Assembly (NCBI GenBank): GCA_900544875.1
Contig: UQWS01000004.1
Coordinates: forward strand, 71,589 to 135,588
Length of the DNA: 64,000 bases
Source of the DNA: an uncultured Collinsella sp.
GTDB taxonomy: Bacteria > Actinomycetota > Coriobacteriia > Coriobacteriales > Coriobacteriaceae
Direction: 5' to 3'
The notes beneath the pieces are model-generated. The model was given only the letters and a program-made list of their open reading frames with translations, was not told where the DNA came from and made no database searches. Position 1 is the stretch's first letter. Every line of letters begins with the position of its first letter. This document shows, in pieces, positions 31,034 through 39,690 of this stretch. Made by a program: the position numbers and the translations under genes.

Positions 31034-32330
31034 CCTCGCCAGCCGCCTCGCCGCATCTGAGTTCGCATCGTCCACCATCCTCGCCAAAGATCGAACGCTT
31101 TCCTGCGACACCCGCCAAACGGGACTCAACAACAACGCACTTGTGATCGGCCCCTCGGGAGCCGGCAAGACCCGAAACGTCCTCAAGCCCAACCTGCTGC
31201 AAATGAACGCAAGCTACATCGTGCTCGACACCAAAGGCACGCTCTGTCGCGAAGTGGGACCCGTGCTGGCAGCCCACGGTTACCGCGTGCAATGTCTCAA
31301 CTTCGCCGACCTCAACACCGTCCCGGCCCTTGCGCCCGGCATCGAGCGCTGCGGCTACAACCCCCTGAGGCACATTCGCCGCAAGGCGGACGGCAGGCCC
31401 AACCAGCAGGACATCCTCTCGGTGGCAAAGGCCATCTGCCCCATCGAGGACAACAACCAGCCTTTTTGGGATCATGCGGCGGCAAACCTGCTGTCGTGTC
31501 TTATCGCCTACGTCACCGAACAGCTACCCGCCGACGAGCAGACGATCAGCTCGGTCATCAAGCTGATCGAGCACCTGCAGGACGGTGCCACGGGTCGACT
31601 GTTTGACGACCTGATCACGACCGACCCCCAAAGCTATGCCCTCTCGCTATGGCGGCGCTACGCCATTACGCAAAATGCCGAGCGCATGCACGCGAGCATC
31701 GTCGGCATCCTTGCCGAAAAGGTCATGTGTCTGGGATTCGACGGCGCGGCACAACTCTATCGTGAGTGCCATCAGGTGGACTTCGCTTCCATGGGACACA
31801 CCCCCTGTGCCCTGTTTGTAACCGTGAGCGATATTGACCGCAATCTCGATCCGCTGACCGGCCTCTTTATTTCGCAGGCGTTTATGGGCCTTATTCGTGA
31901 GGCCGATAGGCAGCCCGACGGCAGCCTGCCCGTGCCCGTGCGCTTTATGCTCGATGACTTCGCAAATCTGCAGATCCCCCAGATCGACAACGTACTCTCG
32001 ATTATCCGAAGCCGCAACATCTGGGCAACGCTGCTGCTGCAGTCGACCAACCAGCTCGATGCGCTCTATGGCGAGGCACGCGCACGCTCCATCATGGGCA
32101 ACTGCGATACGCATCTGGTGCTGGCGTTCCAGGATCCCGAGAGTGCCCGGGTGTTTTCCGACCGCGCCGACGCGCTGCCCAGCACGCTCATGGCGACGCC
32201 AATCGATCGCTCGTGGCTCTTTGTACGCGGTCGCACTCCCGAACAGGTCGAGCGCTTTAGGCTCGAAGACCATCCGCTCTACGGGGAGCTGCCCGAGGCG
32301 CAGCGAGGCCATGCGGAGGCCGAGATCTAG
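31026..32330 (+). CDS. VirD4/TraG-like ATPase without membrane segments
   Basis: A 434-residue P-loop ATPase of the type IV coupling protein family. Walker A is VIGPSGAGKTRNVLKPNLLQ (about 40-59), then YIVLDTKGTLCREVG, Walker B RFMLDDFANLQIPQ (about 305), and the C-terminal GNCDTHLVLAFQDPESARVF. The start of the domain (LAKDRTLSCDTRQTGLNN) matches conjugative-element VirD4 proteins, but these usually carry one or two N-terminal transmembrane helices and an extracytoplasmic loop, absent here. No relaxase or other mating genes lie nearby. Coupled by overlap to the ClpP-like gene. A conjugation role therefore looks unlikely; remodelling or substrate delivery to the protease is one possibility. 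Confidence 0.85.
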   Translation: MSNLASRLAASEFASSTILAKDRTLSCDTRQTGLNNNALVIGPSGAGKTRNVLKPNLLQMNASYIVLDTKGTLCREVGPVLAAHGYRVQCLNFADLNTVPALAPGIERCGYNPLRHIRRKADGRPNQQDILSVAKAICPIEDNNQPFWDHAAANLLSCLIAYVTEQLPADEQTISSVIKLIEHLQDGATGRLFDDLITTDPQSYALSLWRRYAITQNAERMHASIVGILAEKVMCLGFDGAAQLYRECHQVDFASMGHTPCALFVTVSDIDRNLDPLTGLFISQAFMGLIREADRQPDGSLPVPVRFMLDDFANLQIPQIDNVLSIIRSRNIWATLLLQSTNQLDALYGEARARSIMGNCDTHLVLAFQDPESARVFSDRADALPSTLMATPIDRSWLFVRGRTPEQVERFRLEDHPLYGELPEAQRGHAEAEI

Positions 32331-32403
32331 GCGCAGGGTTCTCGCAGCGCGCGGCGCCCCGGCAATGTTCCACAAAGGCCGTGCGCCCCGGGACCACGGC
32401 AAA

Positions 32404-32440
32404 GCAAAGGGGCCCGCATCCGATAGGATACGGGCCCCTG
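32404..32440 (-). terminator. terminator of pgi
   Basis: AGGGGCCCGCATCC (32408-32421) pairs with GGATACGGGCCCCT (32426-32439) save one mismatch. On the minus strand it is followed by TTTGCTTTG. Confidence 0.8.
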
Positions 32441-32471
32441 ACTATAAGGCGCGATGCGTTAACAGCAGCGA

Positions 32472-34166
32472 CTACTTGCGGTGAGCGCGGTAGAACTCGA
32501 TGAGCGCCTGGGTCGAAGCGTCCTGCTCGGCCTTGGCGGCGTCGTCGTGGAAGGCCGGGGTGATCTGCTGGGCAAGCTGCTTGCCCAGCTCGACGCCCCA
32601 CTGGTCATAGGAGTCGATGCCCCAGACCGTGCCCTCGACAAACGTGATGTGCTCGTACAGGGCGATGAGCTCGCCGAGTGCGAACGGGGTCAGCGTGTCG
32701 CCAAAGATCGAGGTCGTCGGGCGGTTGCCCTCAAAGCAGCGGGCCGGGACGATCTGCTCGGGCGTGCCCTCGGCACGAACCTCGTCGGCCGTCTTGCCAA
32801 AGGCGAGCGCCTTGGTCTGGGCCAGGAAGTTGCCCAGGAACAGCTCATGCACGTCCTGGCCGCTATCGGTCGCAGGGTTGGCAGTATTGGCGAAGGCGAT
32901 GAAATCGGCCGGAACCACCACGGTGCCCTGGTGCAGCAGCTGGTAGAAGGCATGCTGGCCGTTGGTGCCGGGCTCGCCCCAGAAGATCTCACCGGTGTCG
33001 GAGGTCACGGCGCTGCCGTCCCAGCGAACATGCTTGCCGTTGGACTCCATGGTGAGCTGCTGCAGGTAGGCCGGGAAGCGGTGCAGGTACTGGCAGTACG
33101 GCAGCACGGCATGGCTCTTGGAACCGAAGAAGTTGACGTACCAGACGTTGAGCAGACCCATCAGCGCGACGGCGTTGTTCTCGAGCGGCGTGTTGCAGAA
33201 GTACTCGTCGATGGCGTGGAAGCCCTCGAGGAACTGCTGGAAGCGCTCGGGGCCGAGCACGACGATCAGCGACAGGCCCACGGCGGAGTCGACGGAGTAG
33301 CGGCCGCCGACCCAATTCCAGAAACCAAAGGCGTTGGTGGGGTCGATGCCGAAGGCCTCGACCTTCTCGAGTGCGGTGGAAACGGCGACGAAGTGCTTTG
33401 CCACGGCCTCGGCGTTCTGCTCATCGGAGCCATCGATGGCGCCCTGAGCCTTGAGCTGCTCGAGCATCCAGGTCTTGACCTCGCGGGCGTTGGTGAGGGT
33501 CTCGAGCGTGGTGAAGGTCTTGGAGACGATAATCACGAGCGTGGTCTCGGGATCCAAACCCTTGAGCTTCTCGGCCTGGTCGTTGGGATCGATGTTGGAG
33601 ATATAGCGGCAATCAATACCGGCGTCGGCATAGGGACGCAGGGCCTCGTAAGCCATGACCGGGCCCAGGTCGGAGCCGCCGATGCCGATGGACACCAGGT
33701 GCTCGATCTTTTTGCCGGTAACACCCTTCCACTCACCGGAGCGCACGCGCTCGGCGAAGGCATACATGCGGTCGAGGACCTCGTGCACGTCGGCGACGAC
33801 ATCCTGGCCGTCAACGATGAGCTGGCCCTTCTCGCTTGCCGGGCGGCGCAGCGCGGTGTGCAGGACGGCGCGGTCCTCGGTGGTGTTGATGTGCTCGCCG
33901 GAGAACATGGCGTCGCGGCGCTCCTCGAGCTTCACCTCGCGGGCAAGATCGCACAGCAGCTTGACGGTCTCATCGGTCACCAGGTTCTTCGACAGATCGA
34001 AGTGCAGGTCACCGGCGTCAAAGCTCAGCTTGTTCACGCGCTCGGCATCGGCGGCGAACCAGGCCTTGAGGTCGATACCTTCGGCCTCGAGCTTCTCTTG
34101 ATGAGCCTCGAGTGCCTTCCAAGCGGCAGTCGACGTAGCATCGATAGGTGCGGCAACAGTTGCCAT
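32472..34166 (-). CDS. pgi: glucose-6-phosphate isomerase
   Basis: A 564-residue phosphoglucose isomerase. The family signatures are present: [31 protein letters not shown] [33 protein letters not shown], the catalytic Glu region and [20 protein letters not shown] with its histidine; the C-terminal [14 protein letters not shown] lysine signature is intact. It interconverts glucose 6-phosphate and fructose 6-phosphate in glycolysis and gluconeogenesis. ATG 34166 has GAGGAGG 5 nt upstream; the open frame to 34193 is shorter of support. Monocistronic. Confidence 0.96.
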   Translation of the reverse strand: MATVAAPIDATSTAAWKALEAHQEKLEAEGIDLKAWFAADAERVNKLSFDAGDLHFDLSKNLVTDETVKLLCDLAREVKLEERRDAMFSGEHINTTEDRAVLHTALRRPASEKGQLIVDGQDVVADVHEVLDRMYAFAERVRSGEWKGVTGKKIEHLVSIGIGGSDLGPVMAYEALRPYADAGIDCRYISNIDPNDQAEKLKGLDPETTLVIIVSKTFTTLETLTNAREVKTWMLEQLKAQGAIDGSDEQNAEAVAKHFVAVSTALEKVEAFGIDPTNAFGFWNWVGGRYSVDSAVGLSLIVVLGPERFQQFLEGFHAIDEYFCNTPLENNAVALMGLLNVWYVNFFGSKSHAVLPYCQYLHRFPAYLQQLTMESNGKHVRWDGSAVTSDTGEIFWGEPGTNGQHAFYQLLHQGTVVVPADFIAFANTANPATDSGQDVHELFLGNFLAQTKALAFGKTADEVRAEGTPEQIVPARCFEGNRPTTSIFGDTLTPFALGELIALYEHITFVEGTVWGIDSYDQWGVELGKQLAQQITPAFHDDAAKAEQDASTQALIEFYRAHRK

Positions 34167-34287
34167 AAAGTCCTCCTCAGCATACGGGCGCACGCCTCCA
34201 TGCGCCCGGACATTCAGATGCCACTATTCTAGCGCAGGTCAAGACTATAATCAGCGAGCGTTGCCAATCGGCCCCCAAACGGCAACC

Positions 34288-34320
34288 GACCAAAAAGGGA
34301 CAGGTTTATTTTGACAGGTC
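34288..34320. repeat. short palindromic repeat, GGGACAGGTT core (copy 3)
   Basis: GACC at 34288-34291 and GGTC at 34317-34320 flank a core AAAAAGGGACAGGTTTATTT. The core resembles the copies at 7429 and 8643, whereas the arms differ, and further inner bases (AAAA/TTTT) still pair. Confidence 0.6.
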
Positions 34321-34365
34321 AAACGCTTTACCAACCAATAATAACCCATCCTTTTATGCCAAATA

Positions 34366-34941
34366 TTAGGCCGCGGCGCACACGCTGCCGAGCAGCTCGC
34401 GCAGAGGAGACCCGATACCCTCCAGCAGTTCGGGCGCGATGATGGCAAAAACGGGAACCTCGCCGGCGCCCACGACAGCAGGCACCTTGCCCTCCGAGAC
34501 AATGCATCCATAAGGGACAATACCGTCTTCGCCGGCATCGAGCGCCGCCATGCGACGCGCGAGTTCGCGCGCAAAGCCAGCAGTATCGGCATCGCCAATC
34601 GCCAATACAAAGTCCACGCCTTCGTCGGTCGCCAGGGCCACGGCTTCGTCGATCAGCTCGTCTCCCCCGTCGCCCTCAACCGAGCCACAGCGGAAAAGCA
34701 CGCGCTCGAGCAGAGCTCGATCAACCGAGCCGAGTGCCGCCGAAACGAGCTCATCACGCGTGTGCTTGTCGCCTCCCAGCACGACCAGCGCCTTGGTGCC
34801 ACCGTAGTGAGCGACCAATCGTCCGCACCAGCGAGCCACGTCTCCATCCGCAACAAGGCGCGTCGGCATACCAAACCCATAATTGACCATCTTTCCCACA
34901 ACCCTTCCGCGTGCATAGGCGGTATCAATCGTTAGGCTCAT
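34366..34941 (-). CDS. shortened protein resembling the N-terminal half of iron-type alcohol dehydrogenases
   Basis: A 191-residue protein. VNYGFGMPTRLVADGDVARW and KALVVLGGDKHTRDELVSAA echo the first strands of Fe-dependent alcohol or butanol dehydrogenases (fgxPtxixxGxga..l, kxLvvtG), and DFVLAIGDADTAGFARELAR sits where those enzymes have the NAD-binding GGGSxxD. Here that motif is replaced by GDADTAG, and the whole metal-binding C-terminal half is missing. It ends cleanly with a stop, without debris downstream. It could be a domesticated, non-catalytic fragment; function unknown. It is bracketed by two related palindromic repeats (34288 and 35019). ATG 34941 has no strong ribosome-binding site. 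Confidence 0.6.
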   Translation of the reverse strand: MSLTIDTAYARGRVVGKMVNYGFGMPTRLVADGDVARWCGRLVAHYGGTKALVVLGGDKHTRDELVSAALGSVDRALLERVLFRCGSVEGDGGDELIDEAVALATDEGVDFVLAIGDADTAGFARELARRMAALDAGEDGIVPYGCIVSEGKVPAVVGAGEVPVFAIIAPELLEGIGSPLRELLGSVCAAA

Positions 34942-35018
34942 GCTACGAAGCGAGGTTTTCCGAGCTGTTTCGCACTCTTTAGAGCTGCGTTAAAAACCCG
35001 ATGCAGCCGCACGACCAT

Positions 35019-35053
35019 ACCTACCAAAACAAACCAGTCCCTTTTTGGCAGGT
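35019..35053. repeat. short palindromic repeat, GGGACTGGTT core (copy 4, inverted)
   Basis: ACCTACCAAAA (35019-35029) and TTTTGGCAGGT (35043-35053) pair with one wobble around CAAACCAGTCCCT, whose reverse strand reads AGGGACTGGTTTG. It is in opposite orientation to copy 3, with the shortened dehydrogenase-like gene between. Confidence 0.6.
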
Positions 35054-35082
35054 TTTGACGATGTCCGGACGAGCGGGTATTA

Positions 35083-35114
35083 TCGAACAAGTATTCGATA
35101 AGAACATGTGTTTG
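35083..35114 (+). promoter_or_regulatory. tandem LexA (SOS) boxes upstream of umuC
   Basis: TCGAACAAGTATTCGA (35083-35098) is a perfect-ended palindrome differing by one base from the TCGAACnnnnGTTCGA LexA box of Gram-positives and actinobacteria. A second, weaker match AGAACATGTGTTTG follows at 35101-35114. Both lie within 45 bp before the GTG start of the Y-family polymerase gene, a classic SOS target. Confidence 0.75.
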
Positions 35115-35126
35115 ATGGGAGGACGC

Positions 35127-36632
35127 GTGGGGCACGAGCGTCACACCTATATCTGCATCGACCTCAAGACGTTTTACGCTAGCGTCGAGTGCGTCGACCG
35201 CGGGCTCAACCCACTCACCACCAACCTGGTCGTTGCCGACGAATCGCGCGGGCGTACGACCATCTGCCTCGCCATCACACAGGCCATGAAGGATCTTGGA
35301 ATACACAACCGCTGCCGTCTATTCGAGATTCCCGACGGCATCGACTACATCAAGGCCGTACCGCGCATGCAGCACTATATGGAGGTGTCGGCGCAAATCT
35401 ACGGTATCTATCTGGAATACGTGAGTCCGCAAGACGTTCACGTCTACTCCATCGACGAATGCTTTATCGACGTGACGCCTTATCTGGGCCTCTATCACAC
35501 CGATGCGGAAGGCTTCGCCTGCATGTTGCGCGATGAGGTCTTGACGCGCACCGGCATCACGGCGACGGTCGGCATCGGCCCCAACCTATTCCAGGCCAAG
35601 GTAGCGCTCGACATTACCGCCAAGCACGTACCCAGCCGCATCGGCATACTCGACGACGAGACCTTTCGCAAGGAGATCTGGCCCCATCGTCCCATCACCG
35701 ATATCTGGGGCATCGGCCCCGGCGTGGCGGCCCGCCTCGAAAAATACGGCGTCTACGATCTGATGGGCGTCGCGGCGCTCGACGAAAACCTGCTCTACGA
35801 CGAGCTCGGCGTCAATGCAGAGTATCTTATCGACCACGCCTTTGGGCGCGAGCCGACAACTATCGCCGATATTCAGGCCTATCGCCCGCAGGCAACCTCA
35901 ACTACCACAGGACAGGTGCTCTCGAAAGGCTATGCCTATGAGCAAGCCTACACCGTCTTGCGCGAGATGGTCGACAGTGCCGTGCTGGACTTGGTCGAAA
36001 AGCACGTGGTCTGCGACAGCATCTCGCTCTTTGTAGGCTACGCGAGCGAGCGCGCCGACATACGCCGCCTCGACGCCAGCGGCACAGCGCAATATGTGGA
36101 CGGATGCGGGCATTTGCGTTCGAGCACGTCGAGCATCGAACCCGCCGCAACCGCCGGCCCCGAGCTCGCACCCCGTGCGCCCAAGCCCGTCCAACGCGAT
36201 GACGAACGGCGCCGCCTAGTGCGCGAAGCGCAGGCAATCGATGGCATCTTTGTGGGCGAACACGGCGGCAAACCGCGCGGTGGCTACGCCGCACTCTTTG
36301 CACACTCTAACGCCTCGCGAAAGCTGCCCGAGCGCACCAATTCGTTTAAGAAGATCATGCGTTATTTCGACGACCTTTGGGCGCAAACGGTCGATCCCAA
36401 ACGACCGGTCAAGCGCATCAACCTGGGATTTGGCAATCTGGTGCCCGAGGAATTTGCCACCATCGATCTATTTAGCGATGTTAAGGCCGATGAGCGCGAG
36501 CGCGACCTGGCGCGCGCCGTCCTGGCCGTGAAGGGCAAGTACGGCAAGAACGCACTCGTCAAGGGATTAAGCTTTACCGCCGGCGCTACCGCACGCGAAC
36601 GCAACAATCAGGTAGGAGGACATCGTGCCTAA
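35127..36632 (+). CDS. Y-family DNA polymerase, UmuC/DinB-like (SOS-regulated)
   Basis: A 501-residue translesion polymerase. CIDLKTFYASVECVDRGLNP is the palm Asp motif with steric gate, VYSIDECFIDVT the catalytic Asp-Glu, GIGPNLFQAKVALDITAKHV the fingers, and DIWGIGPGVAARLEKYGVYD the helix-hairpin-helix. A 70-residue basic Pro/Ala/Arg-rich insertion (about 350-420) precedes the C-terminal little-finger region (KRINLGFGNLVPEEF). This UvrX/UmuC-like branch occurs with YolD proteins, as here. Start is GTG 35127 behind GGGAGG, since the upstream ATGs overlap the LexA boxes. It overlaps the YolD-like gene by 8 bp. Confidence 0.9.
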   Translation: MGHERHTYICIDLKTFYASVECVDRGLNPLTTNLVVADESRGRTTICLAITQAMKDLGIHNRCRLFEIPDGIDYIKAVPRMQHYMEVSAQIYGIYLEYVSPQDVHVYSIDECFIDVTPYLGLYHTDAEGFACMLRDEVLTRTGITATVGIGPNLFQAKVALDITAKHVPSRIGILDDETFRKEIWPHRPITDIWGIGPGVAARLEKYGVYDLMGVAALDENLLYDELGVNAEYLIDHAFGREPTTIADIQAYRPQATSTTTGQVLSKGYAYEQAYTVLREMVDSAVLDLVEKHVVCDSISLFVGYASERADIRRLDASGTAQYVDGCGHLRSSTSSIEPAATAGPELAPRAPKPVQRDDERRRLVREAQAIDGIFVGEHGGKPRGGYAALFAHSNASRKLPERTNSFKKIMRYFDDLWAQTVDPKRPVKRINLGFGNLVPEEFATIDLFSDVKADERERDLARAVLAVKGKYGKNALVKGLSFTAGATARERNNQVGGHRA

Positions 36633-37050
36633 GTCCCAACAACAGCCGATGCGGCCACCGACGCCTTTTGAACGCCTAGCGGACCCCGAGGGAAGACGTC
36701 GCTCCGCCGACCCAAAGCTCACCGCAAACGGCGCCATCCGCGCCGGCCGTGCCGCACAGTTTATGCCCTTTGCCGCCCTCACGGGATACTACGAGCTCGT
36801 GCGCAAGCAGGAGATCACCGTCGAACCCAAATGCGAGCTCACGGAAGAAAAAGCCCTCGAGCTTTCGAAAAAGCTCGAGGGCCTCAAACGCGGCGACCTG
36901 GTGCGCGTCACCTATTACGATACGTACGGCTATCGTAGCCGCACGGGCATCCTCGACGAGGTGCTACCCGCGTTCAAGCTGCTCAAACTCAGGGATATCG
37001 CCATCGACTTCGACGATATCCAGGACATTGAGCTACGCGGACGAGCCTAG
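36625..37050 (+). CDS. YolD-like protein
   Basis: A 141-residue protein of the YolD-like family: RAAQFMPFAALTGYYELVRK (about 41-60) and GDLVRVTYYDTYGYRSRTGI (about 89-108) match the family's Sm-like fold, and the N-terminal 35 residues are Pro/Arg-rich. YolD-like proteins are usually encoded beside Y-family polymerases, and they are thought to serve as their subunits. Start is GTG 36625 with AGGAGG 5 nt before; it overlaps the polymerase gene by 8 bp, so the two are coupled and share SOS control. Confidence 0.85.
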   Translation: MPKSQQQPMRPPTPFERLADPEGRRRSADPKLTANGAIRAGRAAQFMPFAALTGYYELVRKQEITVEPKCELTEEKALELSKKLEGLKRGDLVRVTYYDTYGYRSRTGILDEVLPAFKLLKLRDIAIDFDDIQDIELRGRA

Positions 37051-37076
37051 ACAAGGACGCGCATCCAGGGCGGCGC

Positions 37077-37460
37077 TTACAGTGTCATGACGTAGTAGCC
37101 CGCGTCTTTCACGACCGTCTCGAGGACACCACGATCAACCGGCTGCTTAGAGCGCACGCGTGCCGTGTGGTCCGCATACGTCACCGTTGCCCACACGCCA
37201 TCCAGCGCATTGAGGGCATTGGCTACGTTCTGAGAGCAGCCGTCACAGCTCATGCCGCCGATGAGCAGCTCATCGCTATAGGGATAGTGGGACGGATCGG
37301 TATCCGCAACTACTACCTTCTTGGCCTTCTTACCGCTCGCGCCATCGCTGCAGCAGCTCTTTCCGTGTGTCGAAGCGACAATGCGACGCAGGCCAAAGAA
37401 CATGCCAACGACAATAACGGCCAACACGATGAGATTCGCAGGGTTGATCAAGTCACTCAT
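37077..37460 (-). CDS. membrane-anchored heavy-metal-associated (HMA) domain protein
   Basis: A 127-residue protein: one membrane helix at about 7-24 (PANLIVLAVIVVGMFFGLRR), a Cys/Lys-rich linker (GKSCCSDGASGKKAKK) and a C-terminal HMA fold (65-127) whose metal site is IGGMSCDGCSQNVANALNAL. HMA domains bind Cu(I) or similar ions via CxxC. It is not linked to a P-type ATPase in this window. The CC pair in the linker could be an extra metal site. ATG 37460 has AAGGGG upstream. A CsoR-like palindrome precedes it at 37493. Confidence 0.85.
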   Translation of the reverse strand: MSDLINPANLIVLAVIVVGMFFGLRRIVASTHGKSCCSDGASGKKAKKVVVADTDPSHYPYSDELLIGGMSCDGCSQNVANALNALDGVWATVTYADHTARVRSKQPVDRGVLETVVKDAGYYVMTL

Positions 37461-37492
37461 GCGTTCCCCTTTCAAGTAGCCCTAATTTCTAG

Positions 37493-37509
37493 ATACCCCC
37501 ATGGGGTGT
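37493..37509. promoter_or_regulatory. CCCCATGGGG palindrome, candidate metalloregulator site
   Basis: ATACCCCCATGGGGTGT contains a perfect CCCCATGGGG and resembles CsoR/RcnR-family operators (TACCCCNNNGGGGTA pattern). It lies 33 bp upstream of the HMA protein, a plausible copper-responsive target. No csoR gene is in the window. Confidence 0.45.
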
Positions 37510-37571
37510 CCTCATCTTAACCCAAAATCATGTCCGTTCGGTCAATTAGTTTCCCTCTTCAAACTTTTTTG

Positions 37572-37614
37572 TTGACCATGGCTTACTTTCGTGTATAAGT
37601 TTTCCTAGGCTAAC
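37572..37614 (+). promoter_or_regulatory. promoter of the DUF3793/flavodoxin unit with DtxR-like half-site
   Basis: TTGACC (37572-37577) and TATAAG (37594-37599) are 16 bp apart. Right after the -10, TCCTAGGCTAAC (37603-37614) resembles half of a DtxR-type iron box (TTAGGTTAGCCTAACCTAA). DUF3793 genes are often near iron-related genes, so iron control is a fair guess, but the box is imperfect. Confidence 0.5.
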
Positions 37615-37637
37615 AGTTTAGATTCGTAAGGAGCGCC

Positions 37638-38342
37638 GTGACTCGAACCATAGACATCCCAACGTTTCAGGCAGCAGTCGTGCGCAACTGCTCCCCCACG
37701 CTCGCGGGAATCAAGCCGGCATCGCTCTTTACCTATCCCGGCGTTTACGCCAACCAAAACGGAAAACCCGGCGTCGTCCTTATCGAAGAGCGACGCTCTC
37801 GCTTGCTCGCCGTCATAGCCCAATGCAACCGCGAGCTCCAGCCGCTCGGGATCCATATGAGCGTTTTGGTCTGGCGCCCCTGCGGAGCGCTCATCTATGT
37901 GTACCGCCCTGCGGACCTCATGCGATACCTCTCCGACCCCCACGCCACGACGGCGCTTGTTGCCGAAGGTTACGATGTCCGCAACCTGCCCGCATCCCTG
38001 GTGCATCTCGCCGCGCGCATCACTCTGGCAAGCAGCAATGCCGCAGAAAGCGCCTATGACGGCAGCGTCTGCGTACTCGCGCGAAATAGGCACTGCGATA
38101 CGGGGTGCATGTGCGAGTTTCCCCACGAAATTGGTTATTTTTTGGGCTATCCCTACGAAGATGTCCATCAGTTTATCGTCCAGCACGGCGAAAACTATAA
38201 GGTCTTTGGCGCCTGGAAGGTATACACGAACGTCGAACTGGCGCTCACGACCTTTGACTCCTATCGCGCATGCACGCAATACCTTACCTATATCTATCAA
38301 CAGGGCTGCACCCTGGGGCAACTTGTCAAGGCAACCCGATAG
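37638..38342 (+). CDS. DUF3793 family protein
   Basis: A 234-residue cytosolic protein with the DUF3793 landmarks: CSPTLAGIKPASLFTYPG at the N-terminus, VLVWRPCGALIYVYRP, and the strongly conserved FPHEIGYFLGYPYEDVHQFI with GAWKVYTNVELALTTFDSYR near the C-terminus. The family occurs in anaerobic Firmicutes and Coriobacteria beside flavodoxins and iron or haem genes; its reaction is not established. Start is GTG 37638, 5 nt after AAGGAG. It is followed by flavodoxin 47 bp downstream, likely one transcript. Confidence 0.88.
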   Translation: MTRTIDIPTFQAAVVRNCSPTLAGIKPASLFTYPGVYANQNGKPGVVLIEERRSRLLAVIAQCNRELQPLGIHMSVLVWRPCGALIYVYRPADLMRYLSDPHATTALVAEGYDVRNLPASLVHLAARITLASSNAAESAYDGSVCVLARNRHCDTGCMCEFPHEIGYFLGYPYEDVHQFIVQHGENYKVFGAWKVYTNVELALTTFDSYRACTQYLTYIYQQGCTLGQLVKATR

Positions 38343-38388
38343 AGCATACAAAACGCGGCCGCACGCCGCACAACCGAAAGGAAAACGT

Positions 38389-38808
38389 ATGAGCAAGATC
38401 GCAGTCGTCTACTGGAGCGGTACAGGCAACACCGAGGCCATGGCAAACTTCGTTGCCGAGGGCGCAACCGATGCCGGTGCCGAGGCAGAGGTCATCTCCT
38501 GCGCCGACTTCTCCGCAGACAAGGCCGCCGGCTATGACGCCATTGCCTTCGGCTGCCCCGCCATGGGTTCCGAGGAGCTTGAGTACGATGAGTTCCAGCC
38601 AATGTGGGACGAGGTCAAGGAGACCCTCGGTGACAAGAAGGTCGTCCTCTTTGGCTCTTATTCGTGGGCCGAGGGCGAGTGGATGGACAACTGGAAGGCC
38701 GATGCCGACGAGGCGGGCGTCAACGTCGTCGATTCCGTCATTTGCTACGATGCGCCCGATGATGAGGGCGAGACCGCTTGCAAGGCCCTCGGAGCCGAGC
38801 TCGCGTAA
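38389..38808 (+). CDS. flavodoxin
   Basis: A 139-residue FMN-binding flavodoxin: VVYWSGTGNTEAMANFVAEG (phosphate-binding loop, 7-26), FGCPAMGSEELEYDEFQP (the W/Y-flanked isoalloxazine loops) and LFGSYSWAEGEWMDNWKADA. It is a low-potential electron carrier that can replace ferredoxin when iron is scarce. Pairs with DUF3793 gene upstream and is closed by a bidirectional terminator. ATG 38389 has AAAGGAAA 5-7 nt upstream. Confidence 0.93.
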   Translation: MSKIAVVYWSGTGNTEAMANFVAEGATDAGAEAEVISCADFSADKAAGYDAIAFGCPAMGSEELEYDEFQPMWDEVKETLGDKKVVLFGSYSWAEGEWMDNWKADADEAGVNVVDSVICYDAPDDEGETACKALGAELA

Positions 38809-38860
38809 CGAACCCAGGACCTCCAAAAGAGTCTGCATCATAGCGCACCCTTATCCCTAC

Positions 38861-38902
38861 AAAAGAGCAGGGGCTGGATTCAAGTCCAGCCCCCGCTCTT
38901 TT
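38861..38902. terminator. bidirectional terminator between flavodoxin and the ABC transporter
   Basis: AAAAGAGCAGGGGCTGGA (38861-38878) pairs with TCCAGCCCCCGCTCTTTT (38885-38902), one mismatch in 18, with A-rich and T-rich flanks. It separates convergent genes. Confidence 0.9.
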
Positions 38903-38925
38903 ATAACGGCAGTTACACCAACCGG

Positions 38926-39678
<753 letters not shown>

Positions 39679-39690
39679 GATAGGACCTCC

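Noticed and set aside
31026..32330. Integrative conjugative element
   Set aside because: Apart from the VirD4-like ATPase there is no relaxase, VirB4, integrase or attachment site nearby.
32481..34232. 583-codon open frame on the plus strand opposite pgi
   Set aside because: The minus strand holds a complete Pgi with ribosome-binding site and terminator; the opposite frame is compositionally biased and without motifs.
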